64,000 bases of DNA from Scatophagus argus (GCF_020382885.2 NC_058508.1:6936055-7000054), one strand, 5' to 3'. Counted from the first letter of the stretch, positions 14,622 through 31,982 are shown. Program-made: numbers and translations. Notes: generated by a model not told the origin, from the letters alone.

Positions 14622-17600
14622 ATGTCTGTATCCATGAGGAACCCGCCTCAGCGCCGGCGCTCTCTAGGTCCTGTCTCCCCCAAACGCATCTACAGAAACC
14701 TGTCCGTCAGACTGAGGGGCGGGGAGTCTTCTGTTGCCGGGGAAATGGACACACCCAAACACCTCAGCAAGTCTGCAGAAGCTGTAAGATTTTTGGATGT
14801 GATTTGTAGGGGAGGTGTGGTTGCTTTGCCTGAAATGCTTTCCTGTCCCCTGGCTATGTTTCATTTTTAAATTATGAGATCTTATTCTGACATTACATGC
14901 TGACTGTGTGCCACTATGAATTCATTATTCCAGGCGAGACTGCTGCTCTGATTTATGATTTGATTTATGTGTCCTGTCGCATCCACTGCCTCTTTCTTTG
15001 TAGAGCAACTCCCTTCCCTCTTCCTCATAAAATAAATCTCTCTTTCAGAACAAACTCTCTTTTTCTGTTTTTCTCCCTCATTGACCCACCCCCTGTTGGC
15101 CCTGCACCCTTTCCCCTGCTACCCATTAGTACAAGACCCTGTGGGAAGCAGTGGAAAATGAGGACACTTTGGCTGTACAAAGCCTGCTGTCCAGAGACCA
15201 CACCAACTGTGGAGGAGGGGGAGGAGGAGGAGGAGGAGGAAGCATGTGGGAGAGAGGAGAGAAGAAAGAGAAGGACTGGGAGAAAGAGAGGGAGAAGGGG
15301 GTGAACAGGGTGAGCGAACAGGGCCTAGTCCCCCTGGATGTGGCTGCCCTTACCCACAATTCCCCTCTGCTCCATGTGTTGACAAAGGCAGGAGCCAGAC
15401 ATAACCCTGTTTGTAAGTCTCTTATTTTAAAATATCACAAATAATATGAAAATGAGCTGGTTTTAATTTGCTCAGCTTTAATTTAATGCAAATTATATTC
15501 AGAAAATGTCCTTTCTTTTCCTCTCTTCCTCTCTGTCTCTTTCTCGACTGTTTCTCTTCGCAGTGTGCCGACCAGCAGAGTGGGCTCTTAAGCTGGATGC
15601 TCTGGTGGCCTTGGCAGGAAAGCGGGTGGAGGAGAGGAAGATGGAGTTGGTGAGGAAGGCGGGGCCAGGGCCTCAGGCACAGGCTGACATCCACAGACAC
15701 ATCCGCCTATGGAGCCTCAGGCTGCAACTGTACTGCCGGATGAGAGAGAACTTCCTAAACACAGGTCAGTGGTCTGGGGTCAGCTTGTGGCAATTCGTGA
15801 ACTACAGCTTGGCACAAGAACTGGATTATTGGCCTCTTTCTTTTTAGTCCTCACTTGCTGAAAGTATCGATATTCTTGCATTTTTTTTCCTCATCAAAAT
15901 CAATCCGAACAAGGTAGAACTAGTTTTTTTCCCATTCTCCTTTACAAAGCCCCTCCATCATTGCTGACAGGACTGCAATGATTAGGTATTCAGATTAACT
16001 TCTTACTTAGGTTTCTTGATTTGCTGTCTGAACCGTAAGCTGGCATCTTGAAAGTGTGCCTCCAGCTCCTTTCAACTCATCCAAAATTCAACATTCTGCC
16101 TTGTCATCGACCTTCCTAAATTCCCCCATGTCCTACACTTCTGCCACCGGCTCCAAATTAATACATAGAAATCCACACCAGGAATACCTCCTAAGGCTTT
16201 GGTGCAGCCTGTGTTCTGTTATACCAGGCTTCTCAGCGTTCCTTTCCCTGTGTCAGCCTGGAGAGAAGGAGTCTTCTCATGACCTCTCCATTTCATGTTT
16301 TTTTTAGAACTTTGTGATGATGTCCCCTCTATGTTTACTGTAATTGCTCTGCATAAATGTCTCTCTTCAGCTCTCATTTCATTTCTCTTTCAAGGACCTC
16401 CAGCTCTCTTCCCCTACTGTTTCACAATCACAGTGTTATTGCAAGGGCAATAAGGCACTGGCTCATTTTCTTGGTGAAGTGAAATTAAGATTACTCTTGT
16501 TAGAAATATCTCTGGATCTGAGCCTCAGCTAAATGCTTAAAATGTATAATACTGAAGTGTTTTTGACCGAGGTCTGTGTCTTAATCTATTAACTCATGGC
16601 AAAGGTCACAGTTTCATTTGATCACTACGCAGACATTCATCTTTAACTGGGCTAATGATATACTGCTGTAATAGTACTACTGTAAAAAAATATGTGTCAT
16701 TGTGGTAACCTTATAGTGTCAACAGAACGAGTGAACAGATTTTCACAGTGAACAGATTATCACTCGTTCTGTTGACACTATAAGGACAAAAGTATGGGAA
16801 CACTTGACCATTACACCAACAGTGACTTTAATGACACTGCATTCTAAATACATAGACAGTTTTGTAGCTTTGCAGCTATAACAACTTCTGGAAAGGCTTT
16901 CCACAAGATTTTGGAGTGTTTCTGTGGGAATCTTTGCCCAGTCATGCAGTAGAGCATTTGTGAGGTCAGGTACTGATGTTGGATGAAAAGGTCTGGCTCA
17001 CAATCTCTGTTCCAGTTCATCCCAAAGGTGTTGGATGGGGTTGAGGTCAGGACTCTGTGTGGGTCAGTCAAGTTCTTCCACACTAAACTCATCCAACCAT
17101 ATCTTTGTGGACTTTGCTTTGTGCCTAGAGGCTGAGTCATGCTGGAATAGAAAAGGGCCTTCAACAAACTGTTAACACAAAGATGGAAGCATAGTCTTGC
17201 CCAAAGTGTCTTGGTATGCTGAAGCATTAAGATTTCCCTTTACAGTTCCCACAGAGATGGTAGAGAGTCAGTATCTTGGAGAAACACAGAACTTTGAGGG
17301 GGAAAACCTCAAAATTTTAGCCCTGGTTGGTTATCTTGAAGGCCAGGACAGGTTCTTGCTGAAATACAAAATTCTTCTTATTTGTTTTTTATTTATTTTT
17401 TTTTATCTGTGGCTTCCTACTTAGAGTTGACTCACAATGACACATAAAATTGTCAGGTGTCAAATGTGTGTGAGAGTTACTAGTTTATAATCCATCCATT
17501 CATGTTCTATAGCGCTTATCCACCAGGGTCGTGGGGGAGCTGGAGCCTATCCTAGCAGAATACAGACGACAGGCGGGTATGTCCACCCTGGACTGGTCGC

Positions 17601-20600
17601 CAGTCCAGGGTGGACGCACAAAGACAGACAACCACATTCACACCTAGGGACAATATAGAGTAGCCAGTTAATCTAATGTGCATGTTTTTGGTATTGTGGG
17701 AGGAAGCCGGAGTACCCAGAGAAAACCCACACAGGTACAGGCAGAACATGCAAACTCCACATAGAAGGGCCCAGACCAATGTGAACCTGGAACCCTCTTG
17801 CTATGAGGCGACAGTGCTAACCACTGCACCACCGTGCTGCTCATTAGTTTCTAATCAAGAAGTAAAAACATACTGTATATTTCGATAGGGCTGAGATTTG
17901 ATTAGACTTTGATTAGACTCTACGGTGCTTTCTTTCTCTCTGTTCTTATTGTATTTTGTATCTTTGACTCGCAGAACTGAATATGCCCATTATGCCTATT
18001 TTGATCACTGGTCTGTCCAAATGTTTTACCCAGAGCTCCCTGGGCCTCCCAGTCATGTATCCATAATGGTGACCAGCACATCCTCTCTGTTTGTGGTAAT
18101 CAAAGAGCCAGAAGGTGACACCATAGGGCTTATCACCCGCTACAGAGGTAGGTGGTGAATAATAGGACTTTAAAGGTCTTGCACATCTTTTAGGCTGACA
18201 GATATAAAAACCTTATATTCATTAAGATGGTTTGGCCTGTCTCTTTTTTCCTGCTTAGTGTTATAGCTTCATAAATGTCATACTTTACAGCCAAGGGTAG
18301 AGCCAACAAGTTCCCAAAAAACTGTAAACACTCAAATCCTTAGCTCTCTCCTATGGGGGCTTTGAGTAAAGCCAGAGAATAATCTGTCAGTGAAATCGTT
18401 TTGTGTTCACAGTGGAATGGAGCACCTCAGCCAGCTTCAAACGTATCCTCGGTTCAGCCCAAGTCACAGAAACCAAGAACCCCTCACATAGTATCAAGGG
18501 ACTCACAGCAGTAAGTCACGCAGTACCGTAGCAGACACACACACACACACACACAGGAAATCAGTCATCAGGACAACCACAGACTCACACGTACAGTAAA
18601 CCCATATTACCTCTAAATCTATATGCAGACTATAGTGATAGGTCCCTCAGTTATCATCTACTATGCTGAACTCCCCCTCACCTGCCTTTCTTCACAGCAT
18701 GAATTAATAATGATAGTCATATGTAATTTCTTTGCCTTAAAATGAATGATAAGGTTAATTCATGTTGGTAATTTGGCCGTCTGGTGCTTCTCCAAATGCA
18801 GGGAGTGCATTACTTTGTAAGAGTGAGTGCCTTCAATGTGAAAGGATGGGGCCCGCCTCAGTACTCCACTCCAGCCAGCGCTGCCCCCTCCAGTGAGTAT
18901 ACTGAACTGCAAACTTTGATCAGTGTGGACTTACTACTTTGAAATGGGTCCGTTCTTTTTTCCTAAGTAATGAAATTACTTGGCTGACATGAAGCTTAAT
19001 GTAAAAGGAGTGTAATCCACTCATGGCTGGTGGATTAATGAATTATTAAAAGAATGGAGAACTGAAGATGTCATTGTGAGTCAATGAGCCTGGTGATTTC
19101 TCAATGAGAACTGGTGCAGTTTTGAATTTGAATTCGACTCTTCCGTGCCATCCTCTTTCCCTCACTGCATTACTTGCTGTTACTTTGCACTTTGTACTGT
19201 TCAATGATGGAAAAATTGTCCAGACACTGTTTTTGACAATTTAACTTGGAAATCCATTTGAATCTAGCTTAATAGGAGGTACAGTTCCAGCAGCTCAGAA
19301 TGAAATTTTAAGAGCACACGGGCACTACTCTCTCACTCAACTGCCCATACCTCCTAATCACCAAGACAGGGAAAATCAGCACTTGATACCTTGATGATTT
19401 TACCTTAATTGTACAAAAAATGAAAGTGATGATTTGTTCCTCTCTTTCTTCCTGTGCAGGTTGGAGAGAGTGCATCGGTGCAAAGTCACAGTTCAAAAAT
19501 CACGAAAGCCTTGTGAGGAAACTGCTGGAAGATGCCAAAGAGCCACATTACAGAGGATTCTGCATAGGTAACATTGGCTCTTTACGCAACAAGGCTGTGA
19601 ATTAATCATATACGAGTCCATAAAGCTGTACATCAGTCCACATAGTATCACAGTATTTTCTGTCAGAAAAACACATTAACCTTGCTTGTCAACTTTTATG
19701 TCCTAATTTACTACATACATTTGTGCCATTAAATACCTAATTTTTTTTATATTACTTTGATATTAAAATATATTCCTTAAATACCTTCCTGTTCCTCTTC
19801 CTGAATTCTGCATAATGCCTGCATTTATTCTCTCTTGCAATGAGAACTGCTTTTATTTTTCAAGTATCACAGTTGTACAACAGTTTTGACCTTGTTTTCA
19901 GTTGTAGTGTCAGAAAACAGAGCAAACATTCAGGACACTGAAACACAATTTTTCAGGATGTTTTGTAAAGACCTAATCCTCACTTTACTGTTTTTTATTC
20001 CTACTTTACAACAGCAACATATCCCGCACGCATCGACTCCTTTCACTACAGAGAAAGCCATCACCCATTCAAATATGTTGTGCATGCACACTGAATGTAC
20101 TTTGGCAGTAAAGTGATTCTCAGCCTGTCTGATCCTCCTCCCCTCTGCTCCACAGAGAGCTCTAAGCCCCAGAGTCCCAGCAAGCGCCTGTCTGTGTCTC
20201 GAGGCATCAAACAACTGTTCCAGTCAGCCACCAAGTTTGTTCGTCTCCTACAGAGGTAGCACTCCATCTGTCTTACTTGTGCCACTGTGCCTTTAGGGTA
20301 TGGGGAGTGACAGATTAAATGTGATGCGATTACAGGCTACAAGACCAGGCTTGTATCCTCTGGGGTTATTGGAAAAGAACAGTAGTCACATTAAACCTGC
20401 TGAAGCCTCAAGATTAGTGAAGAGTTCTTTTGAAGAGGATGATGTTTGGAATCACTGAGCTGTGGCAAGTGGCAGGTGACTGATCAAGACTGCCACAAGT
20501 GTTCAGTGGACCACACTCAGCACACCACACCATTTGGTAGGAGAGGGTATAACTGCATGAACAGGAACCACAACACTGTGGTCCAAGACTGCATAGATGA

Positions 20601-23600
20601 TTCAAAATGTGGCAGTTTGAAGGAGAATGCTTTCAGAACGCAGTCGCGAATGTCATTCTGTCAACTTGCCATAAGTGTTTTTCATGGTCGACACTTTTTA
20701 ACAGCCCAGTCGGAAAATGAATGTATCTAAGAATGTGTCTCCTACATGACTGTAATTTCGGTTTGTAAAAACTGATTTCCTTGCTTTTACTTCACTTGGA
20801 TGATAGTAGGCTGTTTTGTGAAATGAGGAAATTCTCTGATCTCTGTCCGCTTTTCATGTGGTGAGACAGTTTGATGCCAAATATTAATTACGATCAAGTC
20901 GCTGTTGATATCAAAAGCAAAGTTTCACTCGACAGCAGCAACTTTGTAGGTTTTTTTTTTTCTTTTAAATCATTTTACAGTCGAGATTTACTTAGCATAA
21001 GTGAAAAGCAGTGTGGCTGGAACACAGAGCAAGAGTAACCTGTCAGATGTTTTTAATATTTATTTCTCTATTCTCTCTTTGTCTGACCAGGGGAGTGTAC
21101 TTGGCTACTGTGTTCTACCACAAGGAAAACATCCTGGTGACTGCTGAAGATCAGATCCCACTGGTGGAGATTCAGTGCTGCTCCACCTCCATCATTCAAG
21201 ACTTTCTTTGGTTTGCCAAGGTGACCTGTCAGTCAAACGAATGCATACTTTAATTCGACGTAGCACACAGTGAACTCTGTTATATACTGATACCACAAAT
21301 GTAGTTATTCAGAATGAAGGCTATGGAACCTTTAAATGCAGTTTTTTCTTTATTCCTCTAGTTGTCCTGTGCTTGGCAACAAGTGCCGTGGCTTCAGCAG
21401 GCCCTTTCCTCTGCTCATTCATCTCCCTCGTCCCTCCTTCAGAACAGACACAACATTTTAAGAGCTGTTTCCCAGCTGCAGGTAGGAAGTTAAGCAGCTT
21501 AGTCGGCATGATAAGAAGCAGCAGAATGGGTACTCCTCCTGCTCTTCTTACTAGTGTCTCGCCTCCCTATCTTGGACTACATGCCTGCATTCCCAGAACC
21601 CGTGTTTCGCTTCATTTGTCCCAAATATCCTTGTGTTTCTGTTTTACCGCTCCACCTTTCTCTGCCTTCAGTCTTCCCTGGGAACAATTGATCTGGGCCA
21701 GGTGTACTACGAGCCTCTGAAAGACCGGCAGGGAAATGTCTTATTAGTGACTCTGAAGGAGTTCTCAAACCCTCCCAGGTGAGAAAGCGTCTGCTGTTAT
21801 TTACTGTCAAACATGTCTGACAGCACTGAAGGAGACTTTAACCGTACATCTTCTGTTTAAAGGACACATCTCCAACTCACCACTCTGCTGCTCTTGTCAT
21901 GTCGTATTTTCTGAATCTCCGGGAATTTTTCAATCAGTCTAGCTAGCATAAAAAACACAACCATTTCACCCTACACAGACACACATATTCAATCCCGTAT
22001 ACATAGGAAAATATGTTATTTCTGAAAATAAAAGCTAATATTTACTGCTTAGAAAAAGAAGAAGTCATACTGGATCATGTTAGGGTATATAATCCTAATC
22101 TGCTAGATTTTATCAGTCACCCAGATCAGAATCTCCCTCACTCAGGGGAGATAATAACTTAATCAGGCAACAGGCTGGACCTATCTACCACATATGCAGA
22201 ATGATTTCAGCATATCCATTCTGTCTGCTGGTTGTTGTTGTTATGTCTGCTGTGTTATACCAACATGAATGTACCAAATTGAATATTTCTTTGGTGCTTT
22301 CTTTTGGTTACATGACATTTTTACCCTGATTTGTCTGCACTACTCCAAGCCCTCCTGACCCTCCGCTTCACTGGATGCCCCTGGCCCGCCTGGAAAAGAA
22401 CCGCAACAGAACTCCTCTGCTGCCTGAGCCCACTGCCATGGACATGCTCTCTGAGCAGCTCAAGGTGAACCTGGGTTTGTGTTTGTGTAAAAGAGAGACA
22501 CTTAGAAAAAGTCTGGGAGCAGCAGTGACGTGGAACACAATGTATTTAGCGCTGAGTGCGTAGTGATTGAGTGTACTGACTTTCCTGACTCGATTACTGA
22601 GCCTTGTTTTCCTTCTCTGTGGAATTAATTTAGCAAGCCTTAAATAAATAAATGAACCAATTTAAAAAACAAAAAAACAAGAAACAGTGTACCAAAACAA
22701 AGCATCTAAACAAATCCCCAACATTTTACTGGTTTCTCTCTGTTCTCCAGGAGAAACTATCCTTCCACAGGCACAGCATTCAGTGGGCCCAGCCAGGTCT
22801 GTATGTGGGCATCCTGAAACTGTGCAGCTCAGTAGAACAGATCAGGGTCCTGGTGCCCCAGAGGCTGCCCAATCTGCTGTGCCACACACGGGTCAGACAT
22901 AATGCCCATGTTTCCAGGTAACTCAAATCAAAGCACTTCTCCATGTTGTACAAATCATATTTTGTTCTTTCTGAGCATTTTTGAAAGCATACTATGCCAC
23001 ACTTGCTGCTTTCTGGTCTTGCACAGAAAAACAAATGCTTTAAAACATGGTCATTCCTGGCATTACAAACAGGTGCTGTATGATATGCAGCACTCAGCTC
23101 TTTTTTAAATCTATCAGAAACACAAGATATACTTTGGAAAATGGCCTGCAATTAGAAGTTAACGGATCACAACAAGCAAAGATACTGACATGAAAGGTTT
23201 TGTGCCTTTTCTGTCTCTACTTTTGATGCCTTTTATATCAGTGTTTTGGTAACTGCTTTGTTATTGTGTGACAGAGAGGAGTGGGCATGGCTTCAGAGTC
23301 ATGTTTACACCACGACCAACGGCAGTGTTCAGAACCTGCTGAGCGGCGAGGATGAGAACTTGATGGAGAGCAGCGGAGTGGTGGAGTTTGTCAGGTCTCT
23401 GAGAGCAGCAGTCACACATCTCCTGACAAAGCTCAACATCCCCCTCTACAGGGTAACACTGATTTCAAACAAAACCTCTCCCTTCTGAGCTAGTATTTTC
23501 TGAATTGTTTGGAAAAGAGGAGTCATGATGAAATCCAGTTCAACATGTAGCGTTTAACAGATTTTACATGTTTTTGTGTTCCTGACAGGCTTATCAGTAT

Positions 23601-26243
23601 GGTGTGTACACCCGTGAACTGCTGCAATTTGGAGACAAGCTGTCTATGGTGCTGCTGCTGCCTCCCAGCGAGGACTTCAGCTCCAGTTATTGGCCTCTGG
23701 TGGGGACTAAGGAACCTGGGCTAACCATGCCCCTCCAGATCTTTGAACTGGGTGGGTGGACAACTTGATTCTCACAAGTCCGTAGATACAGGATCTCTCT
23801 CTTAATAGTATCACAGTATTTTTTGCTGAGAGAGGGCTCTCAAAAAGAGGAGTGTGGCAGCGTCACTGACAGTAAAAACAAAGTGGGATTACTGTGGACC
23901 TTGAGGTTAAGATAAAATACCTGACAGGGTAACCTCATGCCAAGAACAGCATGGTGTCCTGGAGTAGGCCTCTAAATAAATAAAGTATAAATGAAACAAA
24001 ACCACACACAAAAACTGCATGTAAACACAACAGGCAATATTGAGGTCATGCAAATCTATTGATAAGACAATAAGATAATGACAGGCCTATGCTGGAGTAA
24101 TTTTAAGTTAAGAAAAACTGGAGCATCATCTTCAAAGGAACTGAAGGAAAGACTTTAAATAACCCCCAAATATAACTACTGAATTGCATTTCAGCCCTTG
24201 CCAGTTTGGTTGGAAAGTAAAATATCTGTAAAGCTCACTGAGATTCAGTATCTGATCTTCTGAAGATGAGTCACTTTTACTGCTTTTTCTTATCTAATTA
24301 GTTCTTTGATCCTCTTTTTCATTCCCACTTTAGGATTTGAGTCTAATTTAAATCCATCAGTCCTGTTGACCCTTCTCAAAAACTCCCACACTAAAGGACT
24401 GATAAAGTGTGCTAATGAGTTCTGAGGCTTTTCCTTTTGGCTTTGATGTACTCATTTGTCCTTCCTTTTAACTCGGCTCCTCACTAGTTCACTTCTGGAC
24501 GTTTGAGCGGGACTTCCTTTGCCAGTACTGCCAGGCCTGGGTGAGGCTGGAGCTGGACACCCATCTGGCCCAGCAGGCTCTGCGGGAGTCATTAGACACC
24601 AAGGAGGTGCAGGAAGCCCAAGAGCGCCTCAATCACATCACTGAGCTTTCCCATGTAAGCAGAAACCAAAGAAGGCTGAGAACTTGAAAGAAGGGTTTGT
24701 GCAACATACAGGACAGTACTACATACTGATGCACCTCAGTCGCAGTGGCTGCTCTAAAATCCACACCTCATTCATCTCAATGCTTTAAAGTCCTTCTTTT
24801 GTCTGCTTTTCTTACCAAACATCTCTTCTTCTGTGGCTAATATGAGTTTAATGAGGGAAATGAATAAGAAATAAAAGTTTTAACATGGAGTTACCCATCA
24901 ATGTATTTTATTATGTATGTAAAAGGGATCTCAGATGAACTAATTTAACAGCTATTTTCTTTTATTTCCCTGTGTCTTCAGCGTCTTGATGTCGTTTGGA
25001 GGGGTGCTCGCTGGATTATGGACTGTCTGCAGTGCGTTCGGTCTAAACAGTGGGTGGGGGCTGTGCCTCTAGGCCTGGTGATGGGAGGAGATCCACCAGC
25101 ATGTCCTGATGGTGAGGAAGAGGAGGAGAGGTTGACGGCCAGACTGACGTGGCCAAATCGGATACAAGCACAGAGACAAGCTGTAACAGGTAGAATGATG
25201 ATGTGGATTGAGATAAACATGTTTCATGTTGTGGCACTGTTTTCAGGATTGAGACAGCCAATTAAATATGTTTCAGCATACATATTGTAGGTGAATTTTG
25301 TGTAAATACATGCTATTTAAACCTCAAAATGTTGTTTGAAATTGTTGCCAAAATATACTATATACTAAATATAGATATACTGTATATTAAATACAAAATA
25401 ATACATGAGAGATACAATATTCACTTTTGAGATTAGTTTGTTGGATGCAGTGCTGTATTCCTGTAACTTTCTTCAACTTCTTTTTGTCTCTCCATTTGCT
25501 TCTCAGACTGTTTGGTCAGCGTAGCTTCACCAAATGTTGTCACTGCCGAGGTCTCTGCTCCAGCAGGACTCACGATTGTCCCTGAAGAGGCTGCGCTGAG
25601 TTTAACAGAGGGCGTGGCTAAGGGAGGGTACCCTGTAGACATTGCCGCCCAGTCAGCCTTGGACTTGACATGCATCGGAGAGCCAGAATTAGGATGCACA
25701 AGCGCGTTGATTGAATCTGGACTAGAACCTGCTGCTGTTGCACAGTTGGACACAGCATACAAAGCTTTAGACACACCAGTGTCCTATAGTGAGGAACAAG
25801 ACTTTCCTCCCAGCATCACTGAGGTAATGCAGCCAATGGAGATGGCAGAGTTGGTGGACATCTTGCCCACACTGAGTCTTATCGAGGAGGAGATCCCAAG
25901 TGGCCCATCCACACCATCAGTAATGGATATGCTCGAGAGCTTTGCACTGGAGATTCGTGAAAACAGCACCTTTTTTAACTTAGAGAATTCCAGCTTGACT
26001 GATGGAGCCGGGTGTAACAGCAGCAGCAGTATGAGAGAGACACACTGTGAGAATACTGTGTTACAAGGACAAGATGTGCCTGCCTGTCCAGCCGTGTTGA
26101 ATGCCCAGAGTGCTGACCTGCCAGTATTGAGTTGGAATGTTTCTCCACTGGATGCAGAGGCTCAGCAGGTTTCCAGCAAGGGATCGTGCTTTCCCATAAG
26201 AAGTCAGGTGGAGTGGGACAGACCCTCTAACAGTTCATCCTGA
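14622..26243 (+). CDS. ankfn1: Ankyrin repeat and fibronectin type III domain protein (ANKFN1)
   Basis: Eighteen exons join in phase to 1082 codons: 14622-14783, 15130-15412, 15564-15764, 18034-18147, 18413-18510, 18802-18892, 19460-19567, 20156-20255, 21091-21220, 21362-21481, 21672-21778, 22350-22464, 22751-22917, 23275-23452, 23589-23751, 24488-24654, 24982-25189 and 25507-26243. Residues 1-54 are basic. An ankyrin region (about 55-160: TLWEAVENEDTLAVQSLL, then GLVPLDVAALTHNSPLLHVL) is followed by a fibronectin III domain (about 216-317: PGPPSHVSIMVTS, ending HYFVRVSAFNVKGWGPPQ). A long conserved region follows (GVYLATVFYHKENILVT, WTFERDFLCQYCQAW) and then an acidic, Ser-rich tail encoded by the last exon. 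ANKFN1 is the vertebrate relative of Drosophila wide awake, a neuronal protein linked to sleep and excitability, and of the mouse vestibular gene Nmf9. The start was taken at the ATG opening MSVSMRNPPQRRR; ATGs at 14544 and 14634 and further upstream exons are possible. The human reference protein is shorter (763 residues, from memory), so this may be a long isoform. Confidence 0.9.
15211..15240 (+). repeat. ankfn1: Coding (GGA/GGG)n tract encoding ten glycines in ankfn1
   Basis: Ten consecutive glycine codons, residues 82-91 of the model, lie in frame in exon 2. A strongly charged Glu/Lys/Arg segment follows before the ankyrin signature resumes at GLVPLDVAALT. The repeat is a trinucleotide microsatellite, so length variation would add or remove residues without shifting frame. 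Confidence 0.85.
16709..16785. repeat. Perfect 25-bp inverted repeat (hairpin), 27-nt loop
   Basis: The arms at 16709-16733 and 16761-16785 are exact reverse complements, and the loop contains GAACAGATT twice. It lies in ankfn1 intron 3 directly beside a DNA-transposon remnant, so it may be a transposon terminus that was duplicated in inverted orientation, or a small MITE. Confidence 0.85.
16786..17245 (-). mobile_element. DNA-transposon remnant (fish family, not named here)
   Basis: The minus strand between about 17227 and 16844 reads as a degenerate transposase-like peptide with FGMNWNRDCEPDL and SQMLYCMTGQRFPQKHSK, a sequence type I recognise from abundant fish DNA transposons. The frame is interrupted and no complete transposase is present. 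The left edge abuts the perfect hairpin at 16709-16785. The superfamily (Tc1/mariner or another) cannot be fixed from this fragment. Confidence 0.55.
17490..17842 (+). mobile_element. Dispersed teleost repeat copy
   Basis: The unit starts near TCCATCCATTCATG, contains GGGGGAGCTGGAGCCTATCC and GTGGGAGGAAGCCGGAGTAC, and ends with GCTAACCACTGCACCACCGT. This arrangement is a very common interspersed repeat of fish genomes that encodes no protein. It sits in ankfn1 intron 3. A perfect 16-bp palindrome with a 3-nt loop (17581-17615) lies inside it. Confidence 0.75.
18533..18555. repeat. (AC)n microsatellite
   Basis: An AC run in the ankfn1 intron just after exon 5. Confidence 0.9.
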
Positions 26244-28363
26244 TATCGACTTCCAGTCTGCTTCAAACTTGTAAATTTGCAAACAATTTAAAACCTAACA
26301 GTAGACCAAATGACTTCTCCCTCGATGTCTGACAGTCCATCAGTGTCCACCTGCCCACTTAAATATTGACTGTTATGGAGGGGAATTCCAGTGACCTCTA
26401 GATACAACTTCATTTAAGACACTATTACAGCTGATCTAATAATGGATGTGGAAAATGCAAACACCATAACTACACTGATTTATGTCATTTGCACATTTCT
26501 ATGCCTGTACTTTCCTTTTTCTTTTCTAATGTCAAGTCCATTAGAGCTTTTCTGGTGGAAAAATTATAGCAATAGCTCTTATGACTTTAAAATCACTCAT
26601 AATAGCACAAAGAAACATTGTTGCTTGTTGGAGGTGGTAAAACTAATTAAAGTTAGTTATTACATACAGCATACAGAGTAAAATGAAAGTGTTTGCTTTG
26701 CAGTATATAAAAAAGCTGTTGTACTGCATGTGTAACAGAATAGTCATGGTTATGGTTTGGTTTACCTTTTGGCATTGCATAACAGAACAGTATAATCCTG
26801 TTGATAAATATAATTACTGCTGTCAGCCTAACCAGCTCCACAAAGTCAGGTATCCAAATCCTGATAATGAGAGAAGAAACCTAATTTAGACAAGAAAAGT
26901 AACCTAATGATGCCAGTCCAAGGAAATAGAGGATGATTTGTTCTTCAGTTATTTTCATAAATGATTCCTCACTTCAAAATATGTTTTCTGCGTTGTTAAG
27001 GAATATACGAGGCAAATTCACACATTCACATCTGTTCTTTGCTTTGGGGGGAGATTTGGTCTTGCATTGTTGCTTCTGTATTCTGTATTGCCATTCAGTG
27101 CCTTTAAACAAATGGACATATGGCTATTTTCAGGACTTCGAACTTTTCATGACTTTAACTTTTCATTTTGCATTGCAATACAATGTTCATATTATTGGGC
27201 AGATATTATCTTGGGCATTATATCTGGTAAAATAATTATTTAAGTGGGTTAAGTTATAACATTAAACATCATGAACATGTGGATAACCAAATTTTGAGAA
27301 TGTCATTATGTGTTTAACTGTTAAGCTGGTTAAATTGCCTAAATTAATGTTGTTAAAAATCTCATAAAATACTACTTGAGACTTTCAAACAGTGCTTTAG
27401 TGTTGTATATTTCACTTTTGATATGGTTGGCATCTCCCAAATTTGTTCTTGTGTGAAAAGAAGCACAAATGTATGTCTGCACACCCACGGTACGCTCCAT
27501 GAAGCGTTGTTAATGACACCTCTTCTAAGGACGTTTCAGGTGCACTTGTCAAGGACAAATTAAATAATTTTTCATTCTTAATGTTGCTTTGATCACCTTA
27601 TGTAAGTCCACCAGAGCTCAACGAGATCTCAAGCAGAGGCTAATCAAGCAGAAGGACTGAAAACACCAGTGCGTGTATAATTACGCACTATCAATGAAGT
27701 ATACACACAATAGAGGCTCAATTAATCACATCTCATCCTTATGATAAGGTAAAAACATGTATGTCAAAACAATCGATGCATTTCGTAACAACATTTATGT
27801 GATACTCATATGATATATTAAAGTTTTAACCAACCACTGCTAACTCTGTTCAACATCATGATAAGAAGATCATAGCAGAAAATTCTCAATTTAGCGCAAC
27901 CAACGAATGTGCCCCAAAAGGTCACTATGGTTAAATGGTTGTCTGATAAGGTGTATTCTGTTGGAGCAGCCTCTAAGCCTTTCCAGCCTCTAAGTCAGAT
28001 GGTGAGCTAATATTGTTGTTTACACTGTATATGAACTTTGATCTGGATCAGGTAATGAGCTCCATGTCAGCTGTGCACCAAGCTTACATGCAGTCAGTCT
28101 GGACTACACATTACAGATAATCTCATTTATAGCAAAACACCAGCATGCAGCTACACTTAATGTGAAGTGTAGTATGTCTGCTCACATGAAAACCTAATTA
28201 AATCAGTGTTTTCTTTACTTCAAGTTACGTTTTGTTCATACGGCCCAAAATCACAGATCACAGTGCCCCACTGGGCTTACATTCAGTGCAATGTATGACA
28301 CCCTCTGTCACTGACCCTCCAATTGAGTGAGGATAAACTTGCATGTACAGAACAAAGCACAAA
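26244..28363. other. ankfn1 3' UTR and intergenic DNA
   Basis: The first part must hold the ankfn1 3' UTR; its end cannot be placed. The rest is AT-rich with no splice-supported coding exon on either strand. I searched here for further MAST kinase exons on the minus strand and found none left of 28364. Confidence 0.6.
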
Positions 28364-31900
<3,537 letters not shown>

Positions 31901-31982
31901 CACTTCCGACGAAAACAGCCGTGATCCTGTATTTTCGGTTACCGAAAAGGACGAAGACGTTACTGTATTTTTTCCCGTTAGG

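Noticed and set aside
17975..18033. Acceptor at 17974 for ankfn1 exon 4
   Set aside because: Splicing there puts the exon in a frame that stops early; the acceptor before 18034 keeps the frame and yields the fibronectin III start PGPPSHVSIM.
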